Positions 1-7,606 of a stretch of DNA of 11,801 nucleotides are shown here, piece by piece; the stretch's first letter is position 1; every line of letters starts with the position of its first letter. The notes under the pieces were generated by a model that was not told the DNA's origin, did no database searches, and saw nothing but the letters and a program-made list of their open reading frames with translations. The position numbers were made by a program, and so were the translations under genes. The stretch is from the NCBI GenBank assembly GCA_001970855.1, contig LSSN01001801.1, positions 1-11,801 of the forward strand. Reading direction: 5' to 3'. The DNA comes from Smittium culicis. Its lineage: Eukaryota > Kickxellomycota > Harpellomycetes > Harpellales > Legeriomycetaceae.

Positions 1-191
1 GATCAGGATCTCGAATCTTGATTGCCGATTTCAAAAAAAAAATTTTTTTATGTTATTTTTTTTACTTAACTTGTACTCCTGACCGTGAGGTTTCAGATGC
101 ACCCAAAGATGTCTTAGGATTCGTAGTGAAACCGGTCTGTTTTGGAGTTTTGGTGTACGTACTGCAAATTTCAGTACTAAAAAATTTTTAA
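1..191 (+). other. short open frame without a start codon, possible relic of a coding repeat
   Basis: A frame stays open from base 3 to a TAA at 189-191 (62 codons) and has no ATG. The stretch from about 72 to 170 is richer in GC than its surroundings and reads as a plausible peptide containing DREVSDAPKDVLGFVVKPV. The opposite strand is also largely open here, so coding strand and identity are unclear. It could be the end of an element or exon that begins left of the window, or chance. I do not recognise the product. Confidence 0.2.
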
Positions 192-489
192 CAAAAGTTT
201 GCTTAGGTTAATGTTTTTTTAAACTATACTATGTTGTTGCTCTAAGCAAGCTGAACAAAGTTTAATTAATGATTGATGCCGTATCGGCAACGGTATTGAT
301 GTTATAAACGATTTTATTAACGAAATATGACAAAAAAGTGTAAAAAATAGACTAATTTTCAAAAATTTCTAAGTGTATAAAAAAATTAATAATTCTCTGT
401 GTTCTGATAGGGCCGCTTGAAAGAAAATATTTTCCAAGTGAGAGAGAGCTCATGGAATAAATATATATTTTTGTTTATTTTTAATTAAT
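192..489. other. AT-rich intergenic stretch
   Basis: No open frame of note, no RNA gene and no repeat beyond A and T runs was seen here. Confidence 0.5.
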
Positions 490-975
490 AGGGCTGTGAA
501 CCATATGGTTTATCTCAGAAATCATTACAGCATAGCTGTATTTGGATGATTGTCACCGTGTCATAAAAGAAATAGAATATATGGCTTCCTTGGAATCATT
601 CGAACCAGATCTCTTAACGACCGCACTTGAAACCAGATCAATTACTCATTCTGTAGTATCTTAGCCTATTTATAGCCTCACCGAATTCAGGTGTTAAACC
701 GAACTACAAGGATTGGCTAAAAATTGGAAAAGAAAGAACTCGTAAAAGAAACTGATAATGCAGCCATCAATCGATTAGGCTCAAGAATAAAACTAGGTTA
801 GTGTCAAAACGTGATGACCTGGACTATACACCATATCGCTGCACAGAAATAGATAAGACTAGCCTATGCTACAACTGACAGCTTGATCTCTCATGCTGTA
901 TTAAGCATAATCTTGCGAAGATGATAAACAAAGTATGAGGGAAGAAAGATGCTCCATAATGGTCTACATAAGCTG
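490..975. other. GC-enriched island, probably a decayed element
   Basis: This stretch has roughly 38-43 percent GC by eye on several lines, against about 25 percent in the flanks. All frames carry several stops. Frame fragments look protein-like, for example YGLSQKSL near 510 and ETDNAAINRLGSRIKLG near 750-800. The sharp composition contrast resembles that of the LINE remnant at 11011-11801. A heavily mutated 3' part of a retroelement ORF is the most likely reading, but no diagnostic motif survives and I cannot name it. A small perfect palindrome (TACAGC-ATA-GCTGTA) lies at 526-540. Confidence 0.3.
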
Positions 976-2058
976 ATCTTAGAATAAATTCTAATACAAC
1001 TCAATCCGTTTTTATTGAATAACCATCAAGCATAGCAGAATTATTATATACAATATTAGTTTTTTTGAGATTTGATGTTTTTATATTTATGGGTACTTGT
1101 TGAATTTAATAATTCTATTGGCTTTTTACTGTTTTTTTTTATATATTTATTGGTTACTTCTTTAATAACGTTCCTAGATACTATTATTATTGGATATAAT
1201 TATTTTAAAAGGCGTATCAATTTGGTATGTTTTTCTATTTTGTCGTTTTAATTGGCTTTTTTATCACGCTAATTATTATTATATGGGAGATTCTTTATGA
1301 AGGAGTCATTTTATAGTGTAAAGTGTTGCAGTGTATAAACATGAATTAAAAAATTATAGCCAATGAGTAAAATCGTTGCTTTTTTTTAGCAAATTAAAAT
1401 TTCACAATTAATAGAATAAATAGAAAAAACAAAATGCCTTTTCGATGCCGCCAATAATATTTACATTTTATATTGCCCAAGCCAATAATATTAAACTGCA
1501 ACAAAGTGCTCTCTTCGTTCAGAATCCCCCATATATCTATTGGTTTGATCTTCTACAGAAACTGGAAAATGAATATTATTAGAAAGGTTAGCAGATTTTT
1601 TATGTGATTAAATTAAAGATTAATGGTGTCGATAAAAATTATAGCTAATAAAAAATGAGCATAGTTGTTATCAGCGAAGAAAACTTTTCAGTTTTAAAGT
1701 TAAGGACTAATCACGTAAGCTGTGAGCTGTTTCTGTAAAGGCGATATTCGCTGAACCATTTATGTTGTACTCGACGATATTTACTACTATATAATTTATC
1801 CCTTTTTCATTCTTCAGTATTCATAGTCACATTCAATTCTACTGATTGCTTAATATTAACAATACAATACATAAATTTCTCCCTATCCTCAAATTAAGCT
1901 GCAAACTATTTACTCTCCCAATATATCTTATCCGAACATTTTATAAGACTAAATGCATAACACAGCTAAATGCTGATCTTTTTCTAAAACTATATTAGTC
2001 TAGCTGCGAAAACCTTTTGTTTGGCCAAAGTGCCGAACATCTTTATTTTTTAGAAAGT
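976..2058. other. AT-rich intergenic and upstream region of the 779-residue gene
   Basis: About 1.1 kb without a supported gene. It contains the CCAAT cluster listed separately and a 58-codon ATG-started frame at 1075-1251 that I do not accept as a gene. TATA-like runs occur near 1790. Nothing else was recognised. Confidence 0.5.
1117..1543. promoter_or_regulatory. cluster of eight CCAAT/ATTGG pentamers
   Basis: ATTGG occurs at 1117, 1149, 1189, 1251 and 1539. CCAAT occurs at 1360, 1451 and 1482. Several are extended to ATTGGC or GCCAAT, and two share the longer CCAATAATATT. Fungal CCAAT pentamers are bound by the HAP/NF-Y complex. The cluster lies 640-1060 bases upstream of the downstream ATG, so a role in that gene's control is only an inference. 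Confidence 0.3.
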
Positions 2059-2165
2059 GTAAGCATCTTTTCAATTTCTCTTTATTTTTTTGCTTTATTT
2101 TAATAAAGATATGCACCTAAAAATTTTAATTTAAACAATTCTTTTTTAAATTTTTCTCTCTGCAG
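2059..2165 (+). other. possible 5'UTR intron of the 779-residue gene
   Basis: A GTAAGC donor at 2059 and a pyrimidine-rich TTTTTCTCTCTGCAG acceptor ending at 2165 would define a 107-base intron. That matches the 92-113 base introns of TAF10 in this window. The acceptor lies 14 bases before the ATG at 2180, so splicing would leave the protein unchanged. No strong branch-point sequence is obvious. This is inferred from the sites alone. Confidence 0.35.
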
Positions 2166-2179
2166 TTAAGCCAGTTACT

Positions 2180-4519
2180 ATGAGCCTATATCGCACAATG
2201 TTACAAAACATAAATCATGAAAGATCTTTATTTAGTAAAATTAAATATTCAAATATCTTCTTTCTTAAAGATAATACTGCCGTTTTTACTAGAAACTTCT
2301 CAGAATTAGCCGAATCATCTAACATCAGGCGGAACTTGCGAAAAAAATCTAAAAGAAACTCTATAATCAAAATTTCTAGTACCTCTCCGAATTTTCAAAA
2401 TTTAAAAGTTTCTGACATTTTAATTTCAGCAATTTCTGATTCCAGCAATGTTCTCGAAAAAAATAGCGGCCTTAACCGTGATAGCTCTCAAACATTCAAT
2501 GACTCTCAATTGTTTGATTATTTTCCTAAGGAGTTAAAGCATAAAACCCCCGATGTCTTTATAGAAGACTTAAACCATTCTTTTAATTATTCAATATATA
2601 ATCTATCTAGTACAAAATCTGAACAATCAAATTCGCCTAATTCTATGCGCAATCACTTTCCTAAATCGGATCATTTCAACTTTTCTTCTATCTATAAGAT
2701 AAATTACAAAAGTCCCAATCCGTCATGCTCGTTTGATTCAATTAATAGTAACTTGAAAAAAGCTCTTGATGATCAAAGCTTTTTTTTAAAAAGCTTCATT
2801 AATAAACAGACTGACTATCCCGAAAACAGAGACGACCTATTCTTGCCTAAAGCTGCCCCCCATTTTGCTGAAAATGACTACTCTTTAGATAATAATTCAC
2901 AAAATTCTTATATTACTCCTTTAAATCTTCACAATGTTGATATTACTGCAAATATTCCTGACGACACAACAAATTTTAAATCCCCAATTCAAGTCGACGA
3001 AAAGTTAAATAGCACCAAGCCTAAACCTTTGGAGTATCAGTTTAATAAAGACATGTTTCGATACCCTGAAGATATTGAGAGCTACATAAATGACTCGGAA
3101 TCTAAAGTAGATATTTCGCCAGAATTTGCATCGGATATTATGCTTAAAAAACATGAGTATCTCAAAAGGTATTGCCAGATCATCAACAATGATGAATCAG
3201 TTATGGATTTACAAGATAATTTCACAAGACTAAAAGACTTTTTATTAAAGAAAACATTTATAAAGGGAAATAAGCTATATTCTCAGGTTCATAATCTTAT
3301 TCAAAACTATGGAAGGTCGTCATTTATGAGTATGTTAGGAGAAGATTTCTTTCATTTACTGTTTGACGCTTTCCACAGACGCTCCAGATCAAAGTCATAC
3401 TCAAGAATTTACGATAAAAACAGTTTGCTAGAATTTATGTGTTTCTCTGCTTACTCATTTGGATGGAAACTGAATCATTCAGAAACAATGATTTTAATGT
3501 ACCATTTTATTAAAGCAAAACAAATTGATAATGCTCTTATGGTATTTTACAAAATTAAAAATATTTGTGACGTTGATAAAATCGTTTTAGATGATGCATG
3601 GCGTAGGCCTGATATGACTAAACTCCAATTTGAGAAAAGGAAGAGGCACTACCAAATGTATAACACTCGAATATATACTGGAATTGTTAGCTCTTTACTT
3701 TCAGAAATTTCTAGAATGCGCCAAGTTGAGCTGCTACTGCGTGTATATATGGAATTTAATAAATCCATGGCTAAAACAGCAAATTTTCAAAAGATGTACT
3801 ATATGCAAGTTGGCGAAATGGAAGATAGTGTTGACTTTGTTCAAAATAAGCACGGAAACTACTACAAGATATCAGACAGAGTTACTGAGGATTTTAAAAG
3901 CGGAATTAATAAATACACAGTGATTCCAAGAAATAAGCTAAAGTTACGAACTCATACACTGAATTCTATTTTATTAATGTGCTTGTCAAGGAGTATGCCA
4001 AAACTTGGGGGACAATTATACACTGAAATGGCTATACGCCAGGGAATTTTGATTGACCATGTGACGTTTCGAACTATTATCTGTGGAACACCTGTGATGA
4101 ATGGTCAGACTACGTCTAAAAAATACACATTATTAGTTAATGATTTTGTTAACGAAATTGTGAATTTTAGATATGGTATAAACTTGGAACAACTTTATTC
4201 ATCTATGGTTGATCTACCTATCAAAGAACCTAGCTATTTAGCCCATCAAGTAAAGAGATTTATAAGCGAACCTAGTGACAAGGACAATCTGTCAAAAACA
4301 TTGAAATTATTAGTTAACAAGAACGAATTAAATGGAATGAGATATGTTGCTGGAAGTGAAAGAGAGTTTATACTGGGGCTATTGGTGATGAGAAACGAGA
4401 TTGAGGAGCTAGGACTAGAATATAGTGTAAATATCATTAAAGAAATTAACTACTTTATTGAAAATCATACCAACAAATACTGCATAGAAATATTCAATAT
4501 GTTGTTCCTAAACTTTTAA
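2180..4519 (+). CDS. large Ser/Asn-rich protein with PPR-like helical repeats, probably mitochondrial
   Basis: An intact 779-codon frame from ATG 2180 to TAA 4519. The first ~60 residues are rich in Lys, Arg, Asn and Ser and poor in acidic residues, which fits a mitochondrial presequence. Residues up to about 280 are low-complexity Ser/Asn/Asp-rich and probably disordered. From about 320 to the end the protein is predicted mostly helical by inspection. Residues 593-627 fit one 35-residue pentatricopeptide unit: TLNSILLMCLSRS, then QLYTEMAIRQGILID, followed by HVTFRTII, which starts the next unit. Residues 437-462 (MILMYHFIKAKQIDNALMVFYKI) resemble a second unit. PPR proteins bind organellar RNA and act in its stability, processing or translation, so a mitochondrial RNA role is inferred. 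The repeats are weak and no orthologue is recognised. It lies upstream of TAF10 on the same strand, with an 833-base gap and no sign of a shared transcript. Gene reality is near certain; the product call is moderate. Confidence 0.6.
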   Translation: MSLYRTMLQNINHERSLFSKIKYSNIFFLKDNTAVFTRNFSELAESSNIRRNLRKKSKRNSIIKISSTSPNFQNLKVSDILISAISDSSNVLEKNSGLNRDSSQTFNDSQLFDYFPKELKHKTPDVFIEDLNHSFNYSIYNLSSTKSEQSNSPNSMRNHFPKSDHFNFSSIYKINYKSPNPSCSFDSINSNLKKALDDQSFFLKSFINKQTDYPENRDDLFLPKAAPHFAENDYSLDNNSQNSYITPLNLHNVDITANIPDDTTNFKSPIQVDEKLNSTKPKPLEYQFNKDMFRYPEDIESYINDSESKVDISPEFASDIMLKKHEYLKRYCQIINNDESVMDLQDNFTRLKDFLLKKTFIKGNKLYSQVHNLIQNYGRSSFMSMLGEDFFHLLFDAFHRRSRSKSYSRIYDKNSLLEFMCFSAYSFGWKLNHSETMILMYHFIKAKQIDNALMVFYKIKNICDVDKIVLDDAWRRPDMTKLQFEKRKRHYQMYNTRIYTGIVSSLLSEISRMRQVELLLRVYMEFNKSMAKTANFQKMYYMQVGEMEDSVDFVQNKHGNYYKISDRVTEDFKSGINKYTVIPRNKLKLRTHTLNSILLMCLSRSMPKLGGQLYTEMAIRQGILIDHVTFRTIICGTPVMNGQTTSKKYTLLVNDFVNEIVNFRYGINLEQLYSSMVDLPIKEPSYLAHQVKRFISEPSDKDNLSKTLKLLVNKNELNGMRYVAGSEREFILGLLVMRNEIEELGLEYSVNIIKEINYFIENHTNKYCIEIFNMLFLNF

Positions 4520-4602
4520 AAAAAAATTGTGTTATTTATATCAATTCTTGTATAGACATATTACTCATTAGACTTTATTTTTATTTACGGGCTAAATATA
4601 TA

Positions 4603-4871
4603 TAACTATACTATCGCATCTTTTTGTTTTTTTTTTTAGTTTTTTCAATTTTTAAGTTTAAAAGGATGATTCTTATAAGAAGACAAGATAATCTAAACAA
4701 AGATTTTATTCGATAGTGCGAGTTAAGTTAAAATATTGACTGTGTTGAATAATGTACCCGATATTGCTTTCTAATTTGGTTTAATCTAAAACTGGGGCGA
4801 AACGTTATACAAGAAACAGTCTGCATCTAGAAATGGAAAAGGCAAATACATTTAGTAATATAGTATAGTTA
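4603..4871. repeat. 12-base inverted repeat bracketing ~245 bases
   Basis: TAACTATACTAT at 4603-4614 recurs exactly inverted as ATAGTATAGTTA at 4860-4871. The arrangement is that of short terminal inverted repeats around a ~269-base non-coding unit, as in a MITE. No target-site duplication is visible on the flanks, and the arms are simple AT-rich sequence, so chance is quite possible. Confidence 0.2.
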
Positions 4872-5097
4872 CGCCAATTAAACCCCAATTATCTGAAACT
4901 TTATGCTATTTTACAAGTATATTTCGAATTATTTATTTTTTAATTTATAATTTGATTTATTATAAATAAGTTACCAAGTAAAAATTGATATAAAGTAAAG
5001 ATAAATTCTAAGAAAAAAGGTTTTGTAAGGAGAGACAGCGGGAGATAAACATTTAGCTATTGTTAAAGGTAACTTTTCCAGCTGGTATAATAGAAAG

Positions 5098-5105
5098 CCA
5101 ATTGG
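5098..5105. promoter_or_regulatory. palindromic double CCAAT box upstream of TAF10
   Basis: CCAATTGG, two overlapping CCAAT pentamers on opposite strands, lies 248-255 bases before the TAF10 ATG. A further ATTGG is at 5190-5194. CCAAT is the established HAP/NF-Y site. Use in TAF10 control is inferred from position. Confidence 0.3.
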
Positions 5106-5352
5106 TTTTAATTTCGATTATTTTTTTATACAGTCAATTAAATGTATTATTTTAAATAGTAGTAGGCGTGGGAGAGGAAGTAGAAGCTGATTGGCAGACG
5201 TATAATTTATCAATAATAATTGTAAAAAAAAATTGTTTTTCTTTTTAAACTTAACTACTATATTTTATTTGATCAGTTTGCGAAAATTAAAGCTTATTTT
5301 ATTAATTTGTACAAATACCGTTTTAATATTTTATAAATCAATTAGTAGAGGC

Positions 5353-6670
5353 ATGGAAATCAAGCAAGAAAAAGAGGAGTATTTAGAGTCCGATTCAGGG
5401 GATTTCGAGGATGCAGTTCCAGATATTAAAGTAGAAGAGAATAATGAGTTAGTTGGTATCCCTTCATCCACATTCAACGTATCTGAATACGAAGATCTTA
5501 CTGATGAGCAGGACGAATTTATGGACGTCGATGAAGTTGGATTGATTAAAGAAAGTTCAAATGGCGAGCATCCAGAAACTTCTGAAAAGATCGATGACGA
5601 CTCAGCAACTTTTGAATCTGTGCAGATAAGCGAAGCTACAGCCAAAGGTGATGAAAGTGCTGATAACAAAGAGAAAGCTACGGAAGGTAATGTTGAAAAT
5701 GAAACAGAAGAAGGTACTGCTAGTAAAGAAGAGAAATCGAATAGTGACGAAGGTTTGGAAAATAAAATCGCTATCGGCAAAGGTGAGATTGCAAAGGAAT
5801 TAATAGCAGAAAAAGACAGTAAGTATAGATTATAAATTTGTTTCAATAGTTAGATTAATATTACATTTAAATTCATTTCATAAAAAAAAATTCATCCTAT
5901 TTTATATAATAATAATTTAGAAGTAACAGGGAATACTATAGTTGCCGATGATGGTATCGAGAAAAAGGGTAATGAAGAGGGTGCTTCAGGGAGCAAGAGA
6001 AAGCCAAGTCCGCTAGAAGAAGAGATAAATCATAAGGAAAAAACACTTGCAGAGTTTTTAGTTGATATGGATCAGTACTCACCAATTGTAAAAAATATAT
6101 TTATATCAAATTATTATAATATTTTGGGTTTTTATGAATATACTTGTTTACTAAATTACTATTACATTCTATTATATAGATTCCAGAGGCATTGATGGAC
6201 TACTACCTAAACAGCTCAGGATTTAGGTGTGACGATATTAGAATGTAATTTGTATTTATCTATTACATATATTATATGTCTATTATATAATATATATTTT
6301 TTTTCAGAATTATAATATACAAGATATTATATTAACGATGGAATGGGTGTTTTTTAGAAAGCGATTGCTTGCTTTAGCTACGCAAAAGTTTATTTCAGAT
6401 ATAGCCACGGATGCGTTCCAGTATAATAGGATTCGTATGCAGTCGAGTAAAGATCGAAAAATTGGAGGAAGAGTAAAACTAATACCTTTATACAAATATG
6501 CTTATATATGCTCAACTATATTTATTAAGTCGTTATATTCAATATTAAGCTTTTTTTTTCGTTGATCTATTGTATTTTAGGAGAGGAAAACGGTGCTTAC
6601 ACAGGAAGATTTATCAAATGCGTTATCAGAGTATGGAATTAACATTAAAAAGCCAGATTTTTTCCACTAA
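5353..6670 (+). CDS. TAF10: TAF10, shared subunit of TFIID and SAGA (five exons)
   Basis: Histone-fold subunit shared by TFIID and SAGA; TAF10 homologues pair with TAF3, TAF8 or SPT7. The spliced model is 5353-5818, 5921-6087, 6180-6244, 6358-6472 and 6581-6670: 903 bases, 300 residues. The introns are 102, 92, 113 and 108 bases, with donors GTAAGT, GTAAAA, GTAATT and GTAAAA and acceptors TTTAG or TATAG; every junction keeps frame. The conserved domain is residues 197-300: TLAEFLVDMDQYSPIIPEAL (197-216), YYLNSSGF, RIKRLLALATQKFISDIA (232-249), DAFQYNRIR, SSKDRK, then LTQEDLSNALSEYGINIKKP (277-296) and the terminal FFH. This matches the TAF10 signature closely. Residues 1-190 are an acidic, Ser-rich extension, longer than in yeast or human (about 206-218 residues in total), with a basic SKRKP patch at 180-184. 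ATG 5353 is the first in frame after the stop at 5203. Unspliced exon 1 would end at 5835 and give only the acidic part. Convergent with the dioxygenase gene. Confidence 0.93.
6245..6357 (+). other. TAF10 intron 3 with a competing upstream acceptor
   Basis: The donor is GTAATT at 6245. The acceptor at 6357 (GTTTTTTAG) restores the conserved RIKRLLALATQKF across the split Ile codon 233. A branch-like TTAAC lies about 23 bases before it. A second acceptor with a better pyrimidine tract (TTTTTTTTCAG, ending 6307) sits 50 bases earlier. Its use would enter a frame that stops at TAT TAA near 6335, before the histone-fold core. The 6357 site is chosen on protein homology. Confidence 0.85.
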
Positions 6671-6700
6671 AGACAAGCTGTAATGCATAAAATTCATTGA

Positions 6701-6706
6701 AATAAA
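6701..6706 (+). terminator. poly(A) signal for TAF10
   Basis: AATAAA lies 31 bases after the TAF10 stop codon, in an A-rich context. Further AATAAA-like words follow at about 6776-6790. Fungal signals are loose, so this is the best candidate rather than proven. Confidence 0.5.
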
Positions 6707-6850
6707 ATGTTATTTAGTTATATAAATACAGTACAATATAAACTACTAAAAAATCAATTTTGTATTTTTTTAACAATTAAAATAAAATAAGATAAAATTA
6801 AAAATACAAAAATAATGACTTTTACTATAAATTTATTAATGTAAAAGTTT

Positions 6851-6856
6851 TTTATT
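6851..6856 (-). terminator. poly(A) signal for the minus-strand dioxygenase gene
   Basis: TTTATT on the plus strand reads AATAAA on the minus strand, about 115 bases after the dioxygenase stop. A second copy is at 6832-6837. Between stop and signal the minus strand is strongly C/T-rich (6870-6965). The two convergent transcripts probably end within this 300-base gap. Confidence 0.4.
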
Positions 6857-6970
6857 TATAATAGAAACAAAGGAGGGGAGGTAATGGGGATATAAAATTG
6901 GGTAATTATGCAAGAAGGAAGATAATAGTAATATAGGAGAGAGAGAAAATAGCAGGTGTGGTACAGCACA

Positions 6971-7495
6971 TTATTCGTAGTAAGTTTTGTTTTTGTGGCC
7001 GCACTGTTTGCATACGAGGACTTCAAAGTCGTTTTTCTGGGCGATATTAATGTTTACTTTGATATCCTCTTCGATATTTCCACAGTTGAATTCGACTTTA
7101 TGGACGAGGGTTTTGCATTTTGAGCAGTACCATCTGAGCTGGTCGACCATAGAAGAGTTTCGGTTTCTCTCAACGACAAGGCCGATAGAGCCAGCGTGGC
7201 GGACGGGGTTGTGTGGGGTGTTACCGGGGACCATAGCCATCTTTCCTTCTGATAAGACGATGTTCTTGAACTCGTTTGTAACAGGGTCGACGACGTTGAC
7301 TTCGGCAGTGCCCTTGATCTGGTAGAACCATTCATCGGTCTGGTTGACGTGGTAATCGGTTCTGCTATTGGGGCCACCTACAACCATAACTATGTAGTCG
7401 TCACTGGTGAATAGGAGCTTGTTGTTGACGGGAGGAGTCAGCAAATGTGCGTTCTCATCAATGAATTTCTTGAAGTCTAGTTCTAATACAGACAT
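6971..7495 (-). CDS. BNA1: 3-hydroxyanthranilate 3,4-dioxygenase (kynurenine pathway)
   Basis: Cupin-fold Fe(II) enzyme that opens the ring of 3-hydroxyanthranilate with O2. The product cyclises to quinolinate for de novo NAD synthesis; the family is cytosolic. Intronless, 174 residues, close to the yeast enzyme (177) and much shorter than the animal form, which carries a second cupin-like half. Visible family residues: iron ligands His49 (TDYHV), Glu55 (TDEWFYQ) and His95 (GNTPHNPVR); substrate-binding Arg45 (GGPNSR), Arg99 and Glu109 (GLVVER); and the rubredoxin-like cysteines 124/127 (CSKC) and 162/165 (CKQC), which bind a second metal in bacterial and fungal enzymes. The ATG at 7495 gives the expected N-terminus, with LLTPPVNNKLLF at 18-29. 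Coding GC is near 50 percent with strong use of C-ending codons (GTC, AAC, ATC), unlike the AT-rich genes beside it. This suggests high expression or, less likely, recent transfer. All catalytic residues are present. Confidence 0.95.
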   Translation of the reverse strand: MSVLELDFKKFIDENAHLLTPPVNNKLLFTSDDYIVMVVGGPNSRTDYHVNQTDEWFYQIKGTAEVNVVDPVTNEFKNIVLSEGKMAMVPGNTPHNPVRHAGSIGLVVERNRNSSMVDQLRWYCSKCKTLVHKVEFNCGNIEEDIKVNINIAQKNDFEVLVCKQCGHKNKTYYE

Positions 7496-7596
7496 GATAA
7501 ATTGTTTTTTTATTTTATTTTAGTACAGGGTTGTTTGGAGATAAAATGGAGAAGGATTGATTTTACATTTTTTGCAGTTGCGAACTTACGTCTCGT

Positions 7597-7606
7597 ATTT
7601 ATATAA
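7597..7606 (-). promoter_or_regulatory. TATA-like box upstream of the dioxygenase gene
   Basis: The minus strand reads TTATATAAAT here, about 102 bases before the ATG at 7495, a usual spacing for a fungal promoter with a short leader. A GTAAGT donor-like word lies just downstream (7584-7589, minus). The protein already matches its family from the 7495 start, so no leader intron is needed. Confidence 0.45.

Larger units (their letters stand above)
4520..5352. other. intergenic region between the PPR-like gene and TAF10
   Basis: This holds the 3' flank of the upstream gene (a T-rich tract at 4621-4640) and the presumed TAF10 promoter. No ORF with an ATG and no RNA gene was seen. In the TAF10 reading frame there is a stop at 5203 and no ATG before 5353. 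CCAAT pentamers occur at 4874, 5098 and (inverted) 5190. A 12-base inverted repeat is listed separately. Confidence 0.6.

Noticed and set aside
1075..1251. 58-codon ATG-started frame with two hydrophobic stretches
   Set aside because: T-rich DNA readily yields Phe/Leu/Ile-rich frames by chance; no known small membrane protein is recognised and the region is dense in CCAAT words instead.
1671..1754. TCAGCGAA/TTCGCTGA inverted repeat
   Set aside because: Eight bases with a 68-base gap is within chance expectation for a window of this size.
3630..3923. Second-frame ORF within the PPR-like gene
   Set aside because: It lies wholly inside a longer intact frame and shows no recognisable domain.
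5233..5352. Upstream extension of the TAF10 first exon
   Set aside because: The frame is open but has no ATG before 5353, and its residues are a hydrophobic product of T-rich DNA, unlike TAF10.
5331..5846. Minus-strand ORF of 171 residues opposite TAF10 exon 1
   Set aside because: A Ser-rich shadow of the Glu/Asp-rich acidic exon; the plus strand continues into the conserved TAF10 exons.
6338..6565. A separate 75-residue ORF
   Set aside because: It is TAF10 exon 4 read together with parts of the introns on either side; the spliced reading matches TAF10 throughout.
6987..7377. ORFs overlapping the dioxygenase gene in other frames
   Set aside because: They overlap a gene whose whole active site is visible in the accepted frame.
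7483..7589. Possible intron at the 5' end of the dioxygenase gene (GTAAGT at 7589, TATTAG at 7483, TACTAA between)
   Set aside because: The sites look good, but splicing would remove the ATG and first four codons of a protein that already matches its family from that start, and the TATA-like box lies too close upstream for a first exon.
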